Below, piece by piece: positions 55,984 through 64,000 of a DNA stretch of 64,000 bases. This stretch comes from a virus: positions 1-64,000 of the IMG/VR virus record IMGVR_UViG_3300021425_004041. The stretch is one strand, 5' to 3'. Positions within the stretch are counted from its first letter, which is position 1. Every line of letters begins with the position of its first letter. Position numbers and translations under genes: made by a program. The notes under the pieces were generated by a model. That model was not told the origin of the DNA. It was given only the letters and a program-made list of their open reading frames with translations, and did not search any database.

Positions 55984-57273
55984 ATGGATTATAAAGAAAA
56001 AGCATTGTCTAGTAGTACATTTTGTCTATTGCCTTTTATACATATGGCAACAAAAACTGACGGGGACTTAAAGTTATGTTGTAGAAGTTGGCCAATTGGT
56101 AATATATCTAAACAAAGTATAAAAAGTTTATGGAATGGTAATACATACAAAAGGGTAAGAATGCAAATGTTAAACAGTCAACGCCCTCCAGAATGTGATG
56201 CATGTTGGCGTCATGAAGACATAGGTGTCACAAGTATGCGACAAAGATACAATAAATCAAGATCAAAGCAATACCTAAATACCTTAGATAATTTGTCAGA
56301 TAATTATACAATGCCTTTACAAATTCCTATAATAGAAGCCAAATTAAGTAACTTTTGTAATTTAAAATGTAGAATGTGTCATCCATTAGACAGTACAAGT
56401 TGGAGTAAGGATTGGAAAGCAATTGAGCATTTGATGAAGGATGCAAATGAAAGCACATATAAAAAAGTTATAGAATATGATTTAACAGAAAAACCTTATA
56501 TAAATGCTTATGAAAATAATAATGAATTTTGGAGTGAATTTAAAGAAATTGCTCCGTTTTTAGATAGGATAGAATTTGCAGGGGGAGAACCACTTATTGA
56601 TCCCGTGCATTATAAAATTTTACATATACTTAAAGATTATGGAGATAATATAGAAATTAAGTATTCTACAAATTTAACTAGATTGAATTACAAGAAAGAT
56701 GATGTAGAAGTGCTTTGGAATTACTTTAAATGTATTGATTTAAATATTAGTATTGACGGTATATATGATGTTTATAATTACATAAGACAGTTAGGTGATT
56801 ATAATATTGTAAAAGAAAATATAAAAAAAATATCTAATCATAAAAAATTGCGTTATATAGGCGCAGCTATTACTTTACAAATTTATAATAGTTTTCAAAT
56901 ACCTGCCATGTTTGACGAATTTGTAGAGGAATGTAATATTGACATACATACTCATAGAGTAAATTATCCTAAATTTTTAGATGCAAGGGTTATACCACAA
57001 GATATACGAAATAGTATTATAAAAGATCTAGAAAAATATATACATACTGTATCACAAAAAACCCATACAAATTGGACAAAAGAAAGGAAAAATAAGGCTA
57101 TATCTCATTTAGAGGACGCAATAGCTATGTTTAAAGGAGGAGATATGTCAGCGCAAATAAACAATTTTATAGAATTTAGCGATATATTAGATAAAAAACA
57201 AGAGGTTAAAAAGACGTGGAGAGAATTGCTGCCAATATTAGTAAAAGGTATTAATAAAAATGATCACAGCTAA
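55984..57273 (+). CDS. N-terminal-twitch radical SAM enzyme (rSAM 7)
   Basis: 429 residues. C14 lies in TFCLLPFIHMATKTDG, with C32-C33 and CDACWRHED near 78-81. The core is C125-x3-C129-x2-C132 (CNLKCRMC), then HPLDSTSW, AGGEP near 198 and ISIDGIYDVYNYIRQ near 255. It begins one base after the nitroreductase stop. Residues ~330-400 are a helical, charged extension. It is very similar in plan to rSAM 2 and 9, so recent duplication is likely. Confidence 0.85.
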   Translation: MDYKEKALSSSTFCLLPFIHMATKTDGDLKLCCRSWPIGNISKQSIKSLWNGNTYKRVRMQMLNSQRPPECDACWRHEDIGVTSMRQRYNKSRSKQYLNTLDNLSDNYTMPLQIPIIEAKLSNFCNLKCRMCHPLDSTSWSKDWKAIEHLMKDANESTYKKVIEYDLTEKPYINAYENNNEFWSEFKEIAPFLDRIEFAGGEPLIDPVHYKILHILKDYGDNIEIKYSTNLTRLNYKKDDVEVLWNYFKCIDLNISIDGIYDVYNYIRQLGDYNIVKENIKKISNHKKLRYIGAAITLQIYNSFQIPAMFDEFVEECNIDIHTHRVNYPKFLDARVIPQDIRNSIIKDLEKYIHTVSQKTHTNWTKERKNKAISHLEDAIAMFKGGDMSAQINNFIEFSDILDKKQEVKKTWRELLPILVKGINKNDHS

Positions 57274-58624
57274 ACAACAAAGAGAAATTTTGCAATTTGG
57301 TTCTGTTGCTGTAACCTATGTTGCAGAAAAAGAACATAGATACAGTGATAAAGTTTTTGCCAGACTTTGTAAAAATGTGGCAGAATATGATGTTATTCAT
57401 CTTATAAAAAATGGAATTGCAGCGTCTATAGAAAACAGTTTAGTAGATAGTCTAAAATTTGCAAAAGCATATGACAAAAAATTTCTTTTATATTGCCAAG
57501 TAGGAAATTTAATTATTTGGGAAGAGATTGCAGAGCATTTAAAAGAAATTTTATTATTAAATCCTACGGTAAAATTTATAGGACATATTTTACAGCATAA
57601 TAATAAAAGTTTTTATATTCATCCTCAATTTTTTTTAATAGATGTGAAATGGGCTATTAGTAACAAATGCGTTACCATTTGTAATGAGCATTCGGATATT
57701 AAGTGGGAAGGCCCGTTATTAAGCAGGAGTAAAGAAAATTTTCATGATAATTACACTCCTATTTGGGTGCAGGCTACAGGTAAATATAAAAATTTTGTTG
57801 GAAGAGGTAAAGGAGCAAATATTATTGATATATTGGCACGATCTGCTGCAGATTTTATGCCTTGGCAAGTGAATGTTAGAAAAAATAAAAAATTTTTGTA
57901 TCCTACAGTAAAACAAGAATTAATTAAACAAAAAAATGAGATTTTTGAGGAAATGTTGTTTACTAGACCGTATGTTGCTAATACAGAAAATATTACACCT
58001 AAAGCAATGTTATCAAACATAAATCCAAAAATAAAGTTTAATATATCTTTTTCTCCTGCTAGTGGAATATTTTGGTTTTTATTACCTTATTACTTAAAGG
58101 TCACGTCGTTTGTTTATGATTCGTCGCCATATGCACTACGTATGGTTGAAAAAATTAGAATGGATTGGAATGGTAGGAATTATAAAGAGTTTGTAATTAA
58201 AAATTTTTTAAACGAAAGTCCTAATATAGGTTTGTATGCCGCTCATACAGGACCATTTTTAGATCAAGCAAATGATCTGATTGATTCTTTAGGGGAGGAT
58301 TTTGTTAGATGGTGGCATAAAAATAATAAAGGTCCTTTACGACAAGTTAATTTATGTAATTTTTCTAATTTTCAAAGATTATTAGTAGATGATCATAAAA
58401 ATTTAAATGTTTTTTTTAATTTTTCTAATATTTTTCATTTTAGACCAGTAGCTGTTTTTAATAGTTTACAAGAAAGGGTTAATTTGCTGAAGGAGCTAAG
58501 AAATTTTATGTTAGAAAATTATAAATTTGTACATTTTCTTGGTACATCTCCTATTGGAAAAGACAAGATAGATGGAGATATAATTGATGGAAAATTAGTT
58601 TGCCCCCTAAAATTATTCGAATAA
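57260..58624 (+). CDS. Unknown protein with methyltransferase-like C-terminal half
   Basis: A 454-residue protein I do not recognise. The first ~180 residues have alternating strands and helices (VAVTYVAEKEHRYSDKVF, FLLYCQVGNLIIWEEI) and could be a Rossmann-type domain. About residues 265-320 contain FNISFSPASGIFWFLLPYYL, FVYDSSPYALRMVEKI and DWNGRNYKEF, which recalls the 'YD-S-A' and 'WNG-Y' segments of a methyltransferase-like family seen in marine phages and bacteria. No clear GxGxG was found. It overlaps rSAM 7 by 14 nt. Modification of a sugar or peptide is the likely setting; function is not shown. Confidence 0.5.
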   Translation: MITAKQQREILQFGSVAVTYVAEKEHRYSDKVFARLCKNVAEYDVIHLIKNGIAASIENSLVDSLKFAKAYDKKFLLYCQVGNLIIWEEIAEHLKEILLLNPTVKFIGHILQHNNKSFYIHPQFFLIDVKWAISNKCVTICNEHSDIKWEGPLLSRSKENFHDNYTPIWVQATGKYKNFVGRGKGANIIDILARSAADFMPWQVNVRKNKKFLYPTVKQELIKQKNEIFEEMLFTRPYVANTENITPKAMLSNINPKIKFNISFSPASGIFWFLLPYYLKVTSFVYDSSPYALRMVEKIRMDWNGRNYKEFVIKNFLNESPNIGLYAAHTGPFLDQANDLIDSLGEDFVRWWHKNNKGPLRQVNLCNFSNFQRLLVDDHKNLNVFFNFSNIFHFRPVAVFNSLQERVNLLKELRNFMLENYKFVHFLGTSPIGKDKIDGDIIDGKLVCPLKLFE

Positions 58625-58633
58625 ATAAAATAT

Positions 58634-59353
58634 ATGGATAAAAATATAATAGATTTATTTGAAAAGAACAAATCAATTGGTCATTATTCTAAAGGTGTGC
58701 CTGCCTTGCCAAAAGAAATGATTCCTTGGCAAGGCAATTATGATCAAGCTGCAATGTGGATAATAAAAAATAGTTATATACCTACTTTACTTTTAGATTT
58801 AGAAATTCCATTTAATGAAATGCTTGCAGAATCTGTAACCAATGACGAATATTACGTAAAACATAGAGGTAATAGATCACCTGGGTGGTATAGCATGGCT
58901 ATACATGGAACTGCAGTAAACCATACCCAACCTGCAGAATATTATTACAAAAAAAATAAACCTAAATATGATTGGACTGATTTAGCAGAAAAATGTCCTA
59001 TAACAAAAGATTGGTTAAAAAGTTTAGAATTTGAATCTTTTAGTAGGGTTAGATTTATGAAATTATCTCCAGGAGGATGGATAGAACCACATCAAGATAC
59101 ACATATTGCAGGAATTCAGGCATGGAATGTTGCTTTGAATCATCCCCCAGGACATGAATTTGTAATGGATAATTATGGGTTGGTTCCTTGGCAAGAAGGG
59201 CAAGTTAGAGGAATAGATATTAGTTCTTTGCACAGTGTAAGAAATGTAGGAAAAAAGGATAGAATACATATAATTATTCATGGTAGTATTGGAGATAAAT
59301 TTAAAAAGATAATTTGTAAAAGTTATTTAGATCTGTATGAAAAAACCTATTGA
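58634..59353 (+). CDS. 2-oxoglutarate/Fe(II) oxygenase, aspartyl/asparaginyl beta-hydroxylase type
   Basis: 239 residues. The iron ligands are visible in EPHQDTH (H153, D155) and SLHSVRN (H200), with R210 of DRIHIIIHG as the likely 2OG-binding arginine. WNVALNHPPGHEF lies between, as in the Asp/Asn hydroxylase-like family. A tryptophan/tyrosine-rich segment precedes it. The enzyme would hydroxylate a peptide or small-molecule side chain. It sits after the methyltransferase-like gene and before the class B radical SAM gene, overlapping the latter by 17 nt. Confidence 0.8.
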   Translation: MDKNIIDLFEKNKSIGHYSKGVPALPKEMIPWQGNYDQAAMWIIKNSYIPTLLLDLEIPFNEMLAESVTNDEYYVKHRGNRSPGWYSMAIHGTAVNHTQPAEYYYKKNKPKYDWTDLAEKCPITKDWLKSLEFESFSRVRFMKLSPGGWIEPHQDTHIAGIQAWNVALNHPPGHEFVMDNYGLVPWQEGQVRGIDISSLHSVRNVGKKDRIHIIIHGSIGDKFKKIICKSYLDLYEKTY

Positions 59354-60824
59354 TATTGTGTTGTTAAGCACACCAGTAATGGAAACAAGAGTGCCTGCGC
59401 CTGCAATTTATTATCTAAAAGGCGCATTAAATCCGCATGGATTTAAATCTCGGTGTTTTGACTTAGTAAGAGATAGTGAAGAAAAATTTGGTGTAGAAGA
59501 CAATAAGAAAATAAACAGTTTTTTGTTAGCTAATTGGCATGCTGGAATGCTTGTTGATGAAGATGATAGAAGTATTTATAATAAAATTTTTCAATATTAT
59601 AGAGAATATGTAAAAGAAAAAATATTATGTTTAAATCCTAAATATATCGGTGTGAGCGTTTTCAGTCAAAATAGTCAAAAATCAAGTCACATATTATGTA
59701 AAGCTTTGAAAGAATTTTTACCGCATACTAAAATTATTTTAGGAGGAACTGGGTTAGGTATTTCTATGGGCGGAAAAAAAGAGTTTGGATCTAATTTAAT
59801 CGATCAAGGCTTAGCTGATTATTTTATTGACGGAGAAGGCGAAATTGCTTTAGTTGAACTGTTAAAAGGTAATTTAAACTATCCGGGAATAAATTCTACA
59901 GTCTATAAACAAATTGATAACATAAATGATTTGCCTTTTCCTGATTATAGTGATTACATGCAAGATTACGGTAATATTAATAAAATTACTTTGACAGGAT
60001 CTAGAGGGTGCGTAAGGCGTTGTAGTTTTTGTGATATAGGAGCATTTTGGAAAAAATTTAGATATAGATCTGGTGAAAATATTGCTGAAGAAATTATTAG
60101 AAATAAAGAATTGTATAAATCCCGAACGCACTTTTTTTCAGACAGTCTTATAAATGGAAGCATGAAAGCATTTAGAGATTTTTGTAATGTTATGGCAGAT
60201 TATCATAAAAAGTATCCAAGAGCCAAGGACCGAATTAGATGGGGAGGACAGTTCATAATAAGGAGTGAAATGCAGAGTCCTGCAGAAGATTATGAATTAA
60301 TGCGTAAAGCAGGTATGTCTTGGGCTAGCATAGGAATAGAGAGTGCAAGTGAAAAAGTTAGAGATCATATGGATAAACAATTTAGTAATAAAGATATGTA
60401 TTTTAGTATTGATAGATTAATAGAGAATGACATACCTGTTACTGCTATGTTTATAGTAGGCTATCCTACAGAGACTGAGGAAGAATTTAAAGAAAATATA
60501 AGATGGCTACAGTATTATGCAGATAGAAATAGCAGTAAAGTAAAACAGGAATGGAAAGGGCAAATTAAAGATATAAATTTAGGACAAACCTTAGGTGTCT
60601 TATCGGATAGTCCGTTAGGAAACATGGACATTTTTGAGGGAAAAGATACGTGGGTGTCAAAAGTTGTACCTGGTTTGGATTTTGAAGAACGGGTAAATAG
60701 ACGTAAATTGTTATCAAAAATTGCTAAAGACTTAGGCTACACAGTAAGGTGGGACGAAAAACAATTACATTTTTTAAATAAAAAATTAGAAAGATGGCAG
60801 AGTAAAGGACGTCCTATAACATGA
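59337..60824 (+). CDS. Class B-type radical SAM protein with N-terminal B12-binding-like domain (rSAM 8)
   Basis: 495 residues. The N-terminal ~190 residues have the layout of a cobalamin-binding domain (IDIVLLSTPVMETRVPAPAI at the start, IGVSVFSQNSQKSS, IILGGTG, DYFIDGEGEIALVELL) but the DxHxxG cobalt-ligand motif is not seen. The core cluster is C225-x3-C229-x2-C232 (CVRRCSFC), followed by HFFSDSLINGS, GIESASEKVRDHM and FIVGYPTETEEEF, as in the B12-dependent/methylthiotransferase-like class. It might act as a methylase or ring-forming enzyme. Unrelated in design to the N-terminal-twitch set. ATGA overlap with rSAM 9. Confidence 0.82.
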   Translation: MKKPIDIVLLSTPVMETRVPAPAIYYLKGALNPHGFKSRCFDLVRDSEEKFGVEDNKKINSFLLANWHAGMLVDEDDRSIYNKIFQYYREYVKEKILCLNPKYIGVSVFSQNSQKSSHILCKALKEFLPHTKIILGGTGLGISMGGKKEFGSNLIDQGLADYFIDGEGEIALVELLKGNLNYPGINSTVYKQIDNINDLPFPDYSDYMQDYGNINKITLTGSRGCVRRCSFCDIGAFWKKFRYRSGENIAEEIIRNKELYKSRTHFFSDSLINGSMKAFRDFCNVMADYHKKYPRAKDRIRWGGQFIIRSEMQSPAEDYELMRKAGMSWASIGIESASEKVRDHMDKQFSNKDMYFSIDRLIENDIPVTAMFIVGYPTETEEEFKENIRWLQYYADRNSSKVKQEWKGQIKDINLGQTLGVLSDSPLGNMDIFEGKDTWVSKVVPGLDFEERVNRRKLLSKIAKDLGYTVRWDEKQLHFLNKKLERWQSKGRPIT

Positions 60825-61984
60825 ATACTAAAACGTTTTGTATATTGCCGTGGATGCATCTTGCAACTAATGCTAGTGGGAATTTACGAGTATGCTGTAA
60901 TTCGCTTCCTGGAAAAAATTTTGTAACAAAAGATAACGGTCAACCTTATAAAATTTATAAAGATAACTTAATTGAAGCCTGGAATAGTGATGTTTACACT
61001 AAAATAAGGGAAGAAATGTTAAATGGTATAAGACCTGAAATGTGTACCCGTTGTTTTAGAGAAGAAGATACTGGAATAAAAAGTTCTAGGCAGGCCTGGA
61101 ATGAAAAATGGATGGAAAATAAAATTTACAGTAAGAATCCTGATTTTGAAATTAAATATGTAGATCTAAGATTAGGCAATTTATGTAATTTAAAATGTAG
61201 GATGTGTAATCCTTATGCAAGTAATCAATGGGTAAAGGAATGGAATTTAGTAGAAGAAGCTCTGTCGCCAAGTGAATATGATAGGTTAAGTAATATGAAT
61301 TGGCCTTCTGCAGAAAAAACTTGGATAAATTTATTTGCGATAGCAGAAACAGTTGATGAAATATATCTTACAGGAGGCGAACCTACTATTATTAAAGAAC
61401 AGCATAGATTATTAGATTATTTTATTGATAATAATATTTCTCATAAAATCAAATTAAAATATAATACAAATTTAACAAATATTCCTGCAAAGCTTATAGA
61501 AAAATGGAAAAAATTTAAAACAGTTCAATTAAATTGTAGTATTGATGCAGTAGGTGATTTAGATAGATACATACGTTTTCCTAGTAATTGGAATCAAATA
61601 CAAGAGAATTTTAATCAGGTTAGACTGTTAAAAAATGTAAATATAGAAATACATTGTACAGTGCAAATGTATAACATTTTGCGATTAGATGAATTTTTAG
61701 ATTGGGCAGGACCTTATAATAATAAAATTTATTTAAACATATTGAATCATCCTGAATATCTTAATATAAGGGTTTTACCTGTAGAGTTAAAATTTATTGT
61801 AGAAAAAAAATTAAAAAAGTATTTACATTTTCCTAAAGTTAAAGGGGTTATTGATTATATGTTAGCTGAAGACTGGGTTGACCAATACAAAAATTTTGTT
61901 GATTATACGTGTAAAATTGATAAATCAAGAGAGCAAAATTTTGCAAACTTTGTACCTGAATTTCATTTAGAGAAATATGTATAA
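60821..61984 (+). CDS. N-terminal-twitch radical SAM enzyme (rSAM 9)
   Basis: 387 residues. C7 lies in TFCILPWMHLATNASG, with C25-C26 and CTRCFREED near 73-76. The core is C122-x3-C126-x2-C129 (CNLKCRMC), then NPYASNQW, TGGEP near 184 and CSIDAVGDLDRYIRFP near 242. The end, IDKSREQNFANFVPEFHLEKY, matches that of rSAM 4. Same layout as rSAM 2 and 7. It overlaps neighbours by 4 and 8 nt. Confidence 0.86.
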   Translation: MNTKTFCILPWMHLATNASGNLRVCCNSLPGKNFVTKDNGQPYKIYKDNLIEAWNSDVYTKIREEMLNGIRPEMCTRCFREEDTGIKSSRQAWNEKWMENKIYSKNPDFEIKYVDLRLGNLCNLKCRMCNPYASNQWVKEWNLVEEALSPSEYDRLSNMNWPSAEKTWINLFAIAETVDEIYLTGGEPTIIKEQHRLLDYFIDNNISHKIKLKYNTNLTNIPAKLIEKWKKFKTVQLNCSIDAVGDLDRYIRFPSNWNQIQENFNQVRLLKNVNIEIHCTVQMYNILRLDEFLDWAGPYNNKIYLNILNHPEYLNIRVLPVELKFIVEKKLKKYLHFPKVKGVIDYMLAEDWVDQYKNFVDYTCKIDKSREQNFANFVPEFHLEKYV

Positions 61985-63191
61985 TAAAAAAACATATTGT
62001 CCTATGCCTTTTGTGACAATGACTGTGAATCCAGGAAATTACATTTCACGATGTATGATGAGTGTAAAATCAATGGGAGAAATACAATCAAAAACTTTGC
62101 AAAATTTAGCGTTTGAAACGCTTAGATCTAATATGCTAAATGGAGTTTGGGATAAAGAAGGTTGTAAAGTTTGTTATAGTAGAGAAAATGCAAATTTAGA
62201 TAGTCAAAGGTTAAAATGGTTAAAAAATGAAAAAATATATTTAGATGAAGAAGGTATATATGAAAAAAATATTAATTTAAGCAGAAATAAAATTTATCAT
62301 TTATATTTAAATTTTAGTAATATTTGTAATTTTAAATGTAGAATGTGCGGACCGCATTTTAGTAATGCATGGTTAAGTGACCATAGGAAATTGTTAGAGA
62401 AAGGAATATATAAAGAAATTTATATTCCACCTAAAAGTCAAGTAGATATAGATAAATTTTTATTAGAATTTGGTAATGATTTACAAAATTTACGGCAAAT
62501 TTGGATCACAGGAGGAGAACCGTTTATTGATAATAAATTATTTGATTTCTTTGAAAAGCTAGAAAGTTATGCAGATTTAAAAAATATAAAGGTAAGTGTA
62601 AACACAAATGGTAGCAAGTTAGATGTTAATAAATTGAAAATTTTAAGGAATTTAAAACAAATTGTAATTAATTTTAGTGTAGACGCTGTAGGTGATTTGT
62701 ATAAGTACATGCGTGGTTATAATTATGATTTTAAAGAAATTGATAAAAAGATAAACAATTGTTTAAAATTACAGAATGAGCAAAATAATTTAAATATTGC
62801 TGTAAATGGAACTTATCAATTATATAATATTTTGAATGTAGAAGATTTTTGGCTATGGGGTAAAAAAGTTGCTAATTCTAAAAAAGGAAATTGGATAGAA
62901 TATAGAACACTTTCTGGTCCAAATTTTCTTGCTGCTCGTCATGCACCTTTAACAGTAAAAAATAAAGCAGTAAAAATTTTGCAAAAACTAATAGATGACG
63001 ATAAAGATTTTATTCATAATCATTATTTGCAACAGGCTATTTGTGAATGTAAATTAAATGCTGTACCAGAGTATATAAAAAAATTTGTTAATTTTAATAA
63101 CGAACTTGATAATATAAGGAATGAAAAGTTAAATGATTATTGCGAGTTTTTATTAAAAGGCTGGCGTGAAGAAGGTAATTTAGATGAATAG
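61977..63191 (+). CDS. N-terminal-twitch radical SAM enzyme (rSAM 10), with altered N-terminal cysteines
   Basis: 404 residues. C8 lies in TYCPMPFVTMTVNPG, but the usual CC pair is a single C26 (RCMM); CKVCYSRENA follows near 60-63. The core is C117-x3-C121-x2-C124 (CNFKCRMC), then GPHFSNAW, TGGEP near 177 and FSVDAVGDLYKYMRG near 237. The missing cysteine means the N-terminal cluster may be coordinated differently. It overlaps the next gene by 8 nt. Confidence 0.84.
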   Translation: MYNKKTYCPMPFVTMTVNPGNYISRCMMSVKSMGEIQSKTLQNLAFETLRSNMLNGVWDKEGCKVCYSRENANLDSQRLKWLKNEKIYLDEEGIYEKNINLSRNKIYHLYLNFSNICNFKCRMCGPHFSNAWLSDHRKLLEKGIYKEIYIPPKSQVDIDKFLLEFGNDLQNLRQIWITGGEPFIDNKLFDFFEKLESYADLKNIKVSVNTNGSKLDVNKLKILRNLKQIVINFSVDAVGDLYKYMRGYNYDFKEIDKKINNCLKLQNEQNNLNIAVNGTYQLYNILNVEDFWLWGKKVANSKKGNWIEYRTLSGPNFLAARHAPLTVKNKAVKILQKLIDDDKDFIHNHYLQQAICECKLNAVPEYIKKFVNFNNELDNIRNEKLNDYCEFLLKGWREEGNLDE

Positions 63192-64000
63192 GTATTGCGA
63201 AGCAGGCAAAAATCATGTATGGATACGGTCTATGGGTGTAGGACCAATGGCTCAATTGTGTTGTAGTTTAGACAGGAGTGATATACATAGATATCCATTA
63301 GATAAGGTATCTGATTTTTTAACATTGTTAGATTCTGCAGAATGGAAAAAAAAGTATGATGTGCTTGAAAAAGAAAGATTAGACGAATGTAGTAATTGCT
63401 ATAAAGCTGATCAACAAAAAAAAGATAGTCAAAGAAGAAAAATAAATAGTTTTTGTAAAAATGGCAAGTTTTTTTTAAAAATTGATTTTAGTAATAAATG
63501 TAATTTAAAATGTTTAATGTGTAGCAGTGCTAGAAGCACATCTTGGATTAAAGATGAATACCAATTAAAAAAAGATTTAGATTGGTGGGATTGGGTGCCT
63601 ATAAAGTATTCTACATTAGGAGACGATTGGTGGCATAATTTACCAAACTTGTTTTGGAATAGTGTAAGCACAGTTGAAATTTCAGGAGGCGAACCATTAT
63701 ATCAAGAAGATGCAATTGCTTTTTTAGAGTTTTTTGCTCATTCTTATCCAAATATCACAATAAGAATAATAACAAATGCAACTTTGTTAAATGACAATGT
63801 TAAAAAAATTTTTACAAAAATAAAAACATTAGATGTTTTAACAAGTATAGATGCATGGGAAGATGAAATTTATAGATATAGTAGAGGCGGAGTACATTCG
63901 TTAGATAAAATAAAAGAAAATCTTAAAATAATTAATTCTATTGTTACAAGGCATGCTGTTGTAGATACCTTACATCCAGTAAACTACGATCAATCTCTTA
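63184..64000 (+). CDS. N-terminal-twitch radical SAM enzyme (rSAM 11), cut by window end
   Basis: The frame opens at an ATG at 63184 inside the last codons of rSAM 10 and runs to the window end (272 codons seen). N-terminal cysteines: C5, C26-C27 and CSNC near 63-66. The core is C106-x3-C110-x2-C113 (CNLKCLMC), then SSARSTSW, SGGEP near 166 and TSIDAWEDEIYRYSRGG near 225. It shows the array continues past 64 kb. The C-terminus is not visible. Confidence 0.84.
   Translation, partial: MNRYCEAGKNHVWIRSMGVGPMAQLCCSLDRSDIHRYPLDKVSDFLTLLDSAEWKKKYDVLEKERLDECSNCYKADQQKKDSQRRKINSFCKNGKFFLKIDFSNKCNLKCLMCSSARSTSWIKDEYQLKKDLDWWDWVPIKYSTLGDDWWHNLPNLFWNSVSTVEISGGEPLYQEDAIAFLEFFAHSYPNITIRIITNATLLNDNVKKIFTKIKTLDVLTSIDAWEDEIYRYSRGGVHSLDKIKENLKIINSIVTRHAVVDTLHPVNYDQSL

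Noticed and set aside
58620-58627. AATAAATA before the 2OG-oxygenase gene
   Set aside because: It lies 7 nt from the ATG, so transcription would begin at or after the start codon.
1-64000. CRISPR arrays, insertion sequences or an integrase
   Set aside because: No regular short direct repeats with spacers and no transposase- or recombinase-like ORF were found.

Overview
The window is a piece of an AT-rich genome of a marine T4-like myovirus (Caudoviricetes). Three things point to this: a nearly complete T4-type baseplate set (gp26, gp53, gp5, gp25, gp6 and a gp48/54-like protein), the T4-type replication/transcription genes gp46, gp47 and gp55 (late sigma factor), and T4-type late promoters (TATAAATA and close variants) in front of structural genes. 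Low GC, compact overlapping genes and similarity in style to cyanophage and SAR11-phage tail genes suggest a picoplankton host, but no host marker is present. No tRNA, CRISPR array or transposon was seen.

Layout. 1-4.4 kb: two minus-strand genes, a large tape-measure-like protein cut by the window edge and a charged membrane-type protein, lie either side of plus-strand gp26. gp26 appears to be followed by a gp51-like segment read by a -1 ribosomal frameshift, with a slippery heptamer and a hairpin 6-8 nt downstream. 4.4-4.8 kb: a non-coding, GC-elevated, hairpin-rich stretch that looks like a structured RNA. 4.8-9.0 kb: a minus-strand early operon of gp55, gp47 (Mre11-like), gp46 (Rad50-like), a small basic protein and a Holliday-junction-resolvase-like nuclease, driven by a near-consensus sigma70 promoter. 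That promoter is back to back with a late promoter for the tail genes.

9.1-42.3 kb: the plus-strand baseplate and fibre module: gp48/54-like, gp53, a hub-like protein, the gp5 spike, gp25, an enlarged gp6, a giant 5452-residue protein (16.4 kb), a small structural protein, three fibre paralogues that share an N-terminal domain, and an adhesin-like protein with its own late promoter.

42.3-64 kb: one uninterrupted plus-strand operon with almost every gene overlapping the next. It holds two glycosyltransferases, an unknown protein, a GT-GT-methyltransferase fusion, a 72-residue peptide, an SGNH hydrolase, eleven radical SAM (rSAM) core genes (one with its auxiliary-cluster domain on a separate ORF, one cut by the window end), a nitroreductase-like protein, a 2OG-Fe(II) oxygenase and a methyltransferase-like unknown. 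Eight of the rSAM enzymes are paralogues: an N-terminal cysteine-rich twitch-type domain, the CxxxCxxC core, a C-x4-S-[STN]-x-W signature, a GGE motif and a downstream SIDA...YIR motif. Because the array follows the fibre genes and a late promoter, I infer that it decorates a virion glycan or protein, or a late-made peptide or host surface molecule. This rSAM array is the most unusual feature of the window, and I know of no described function for such a cluster.
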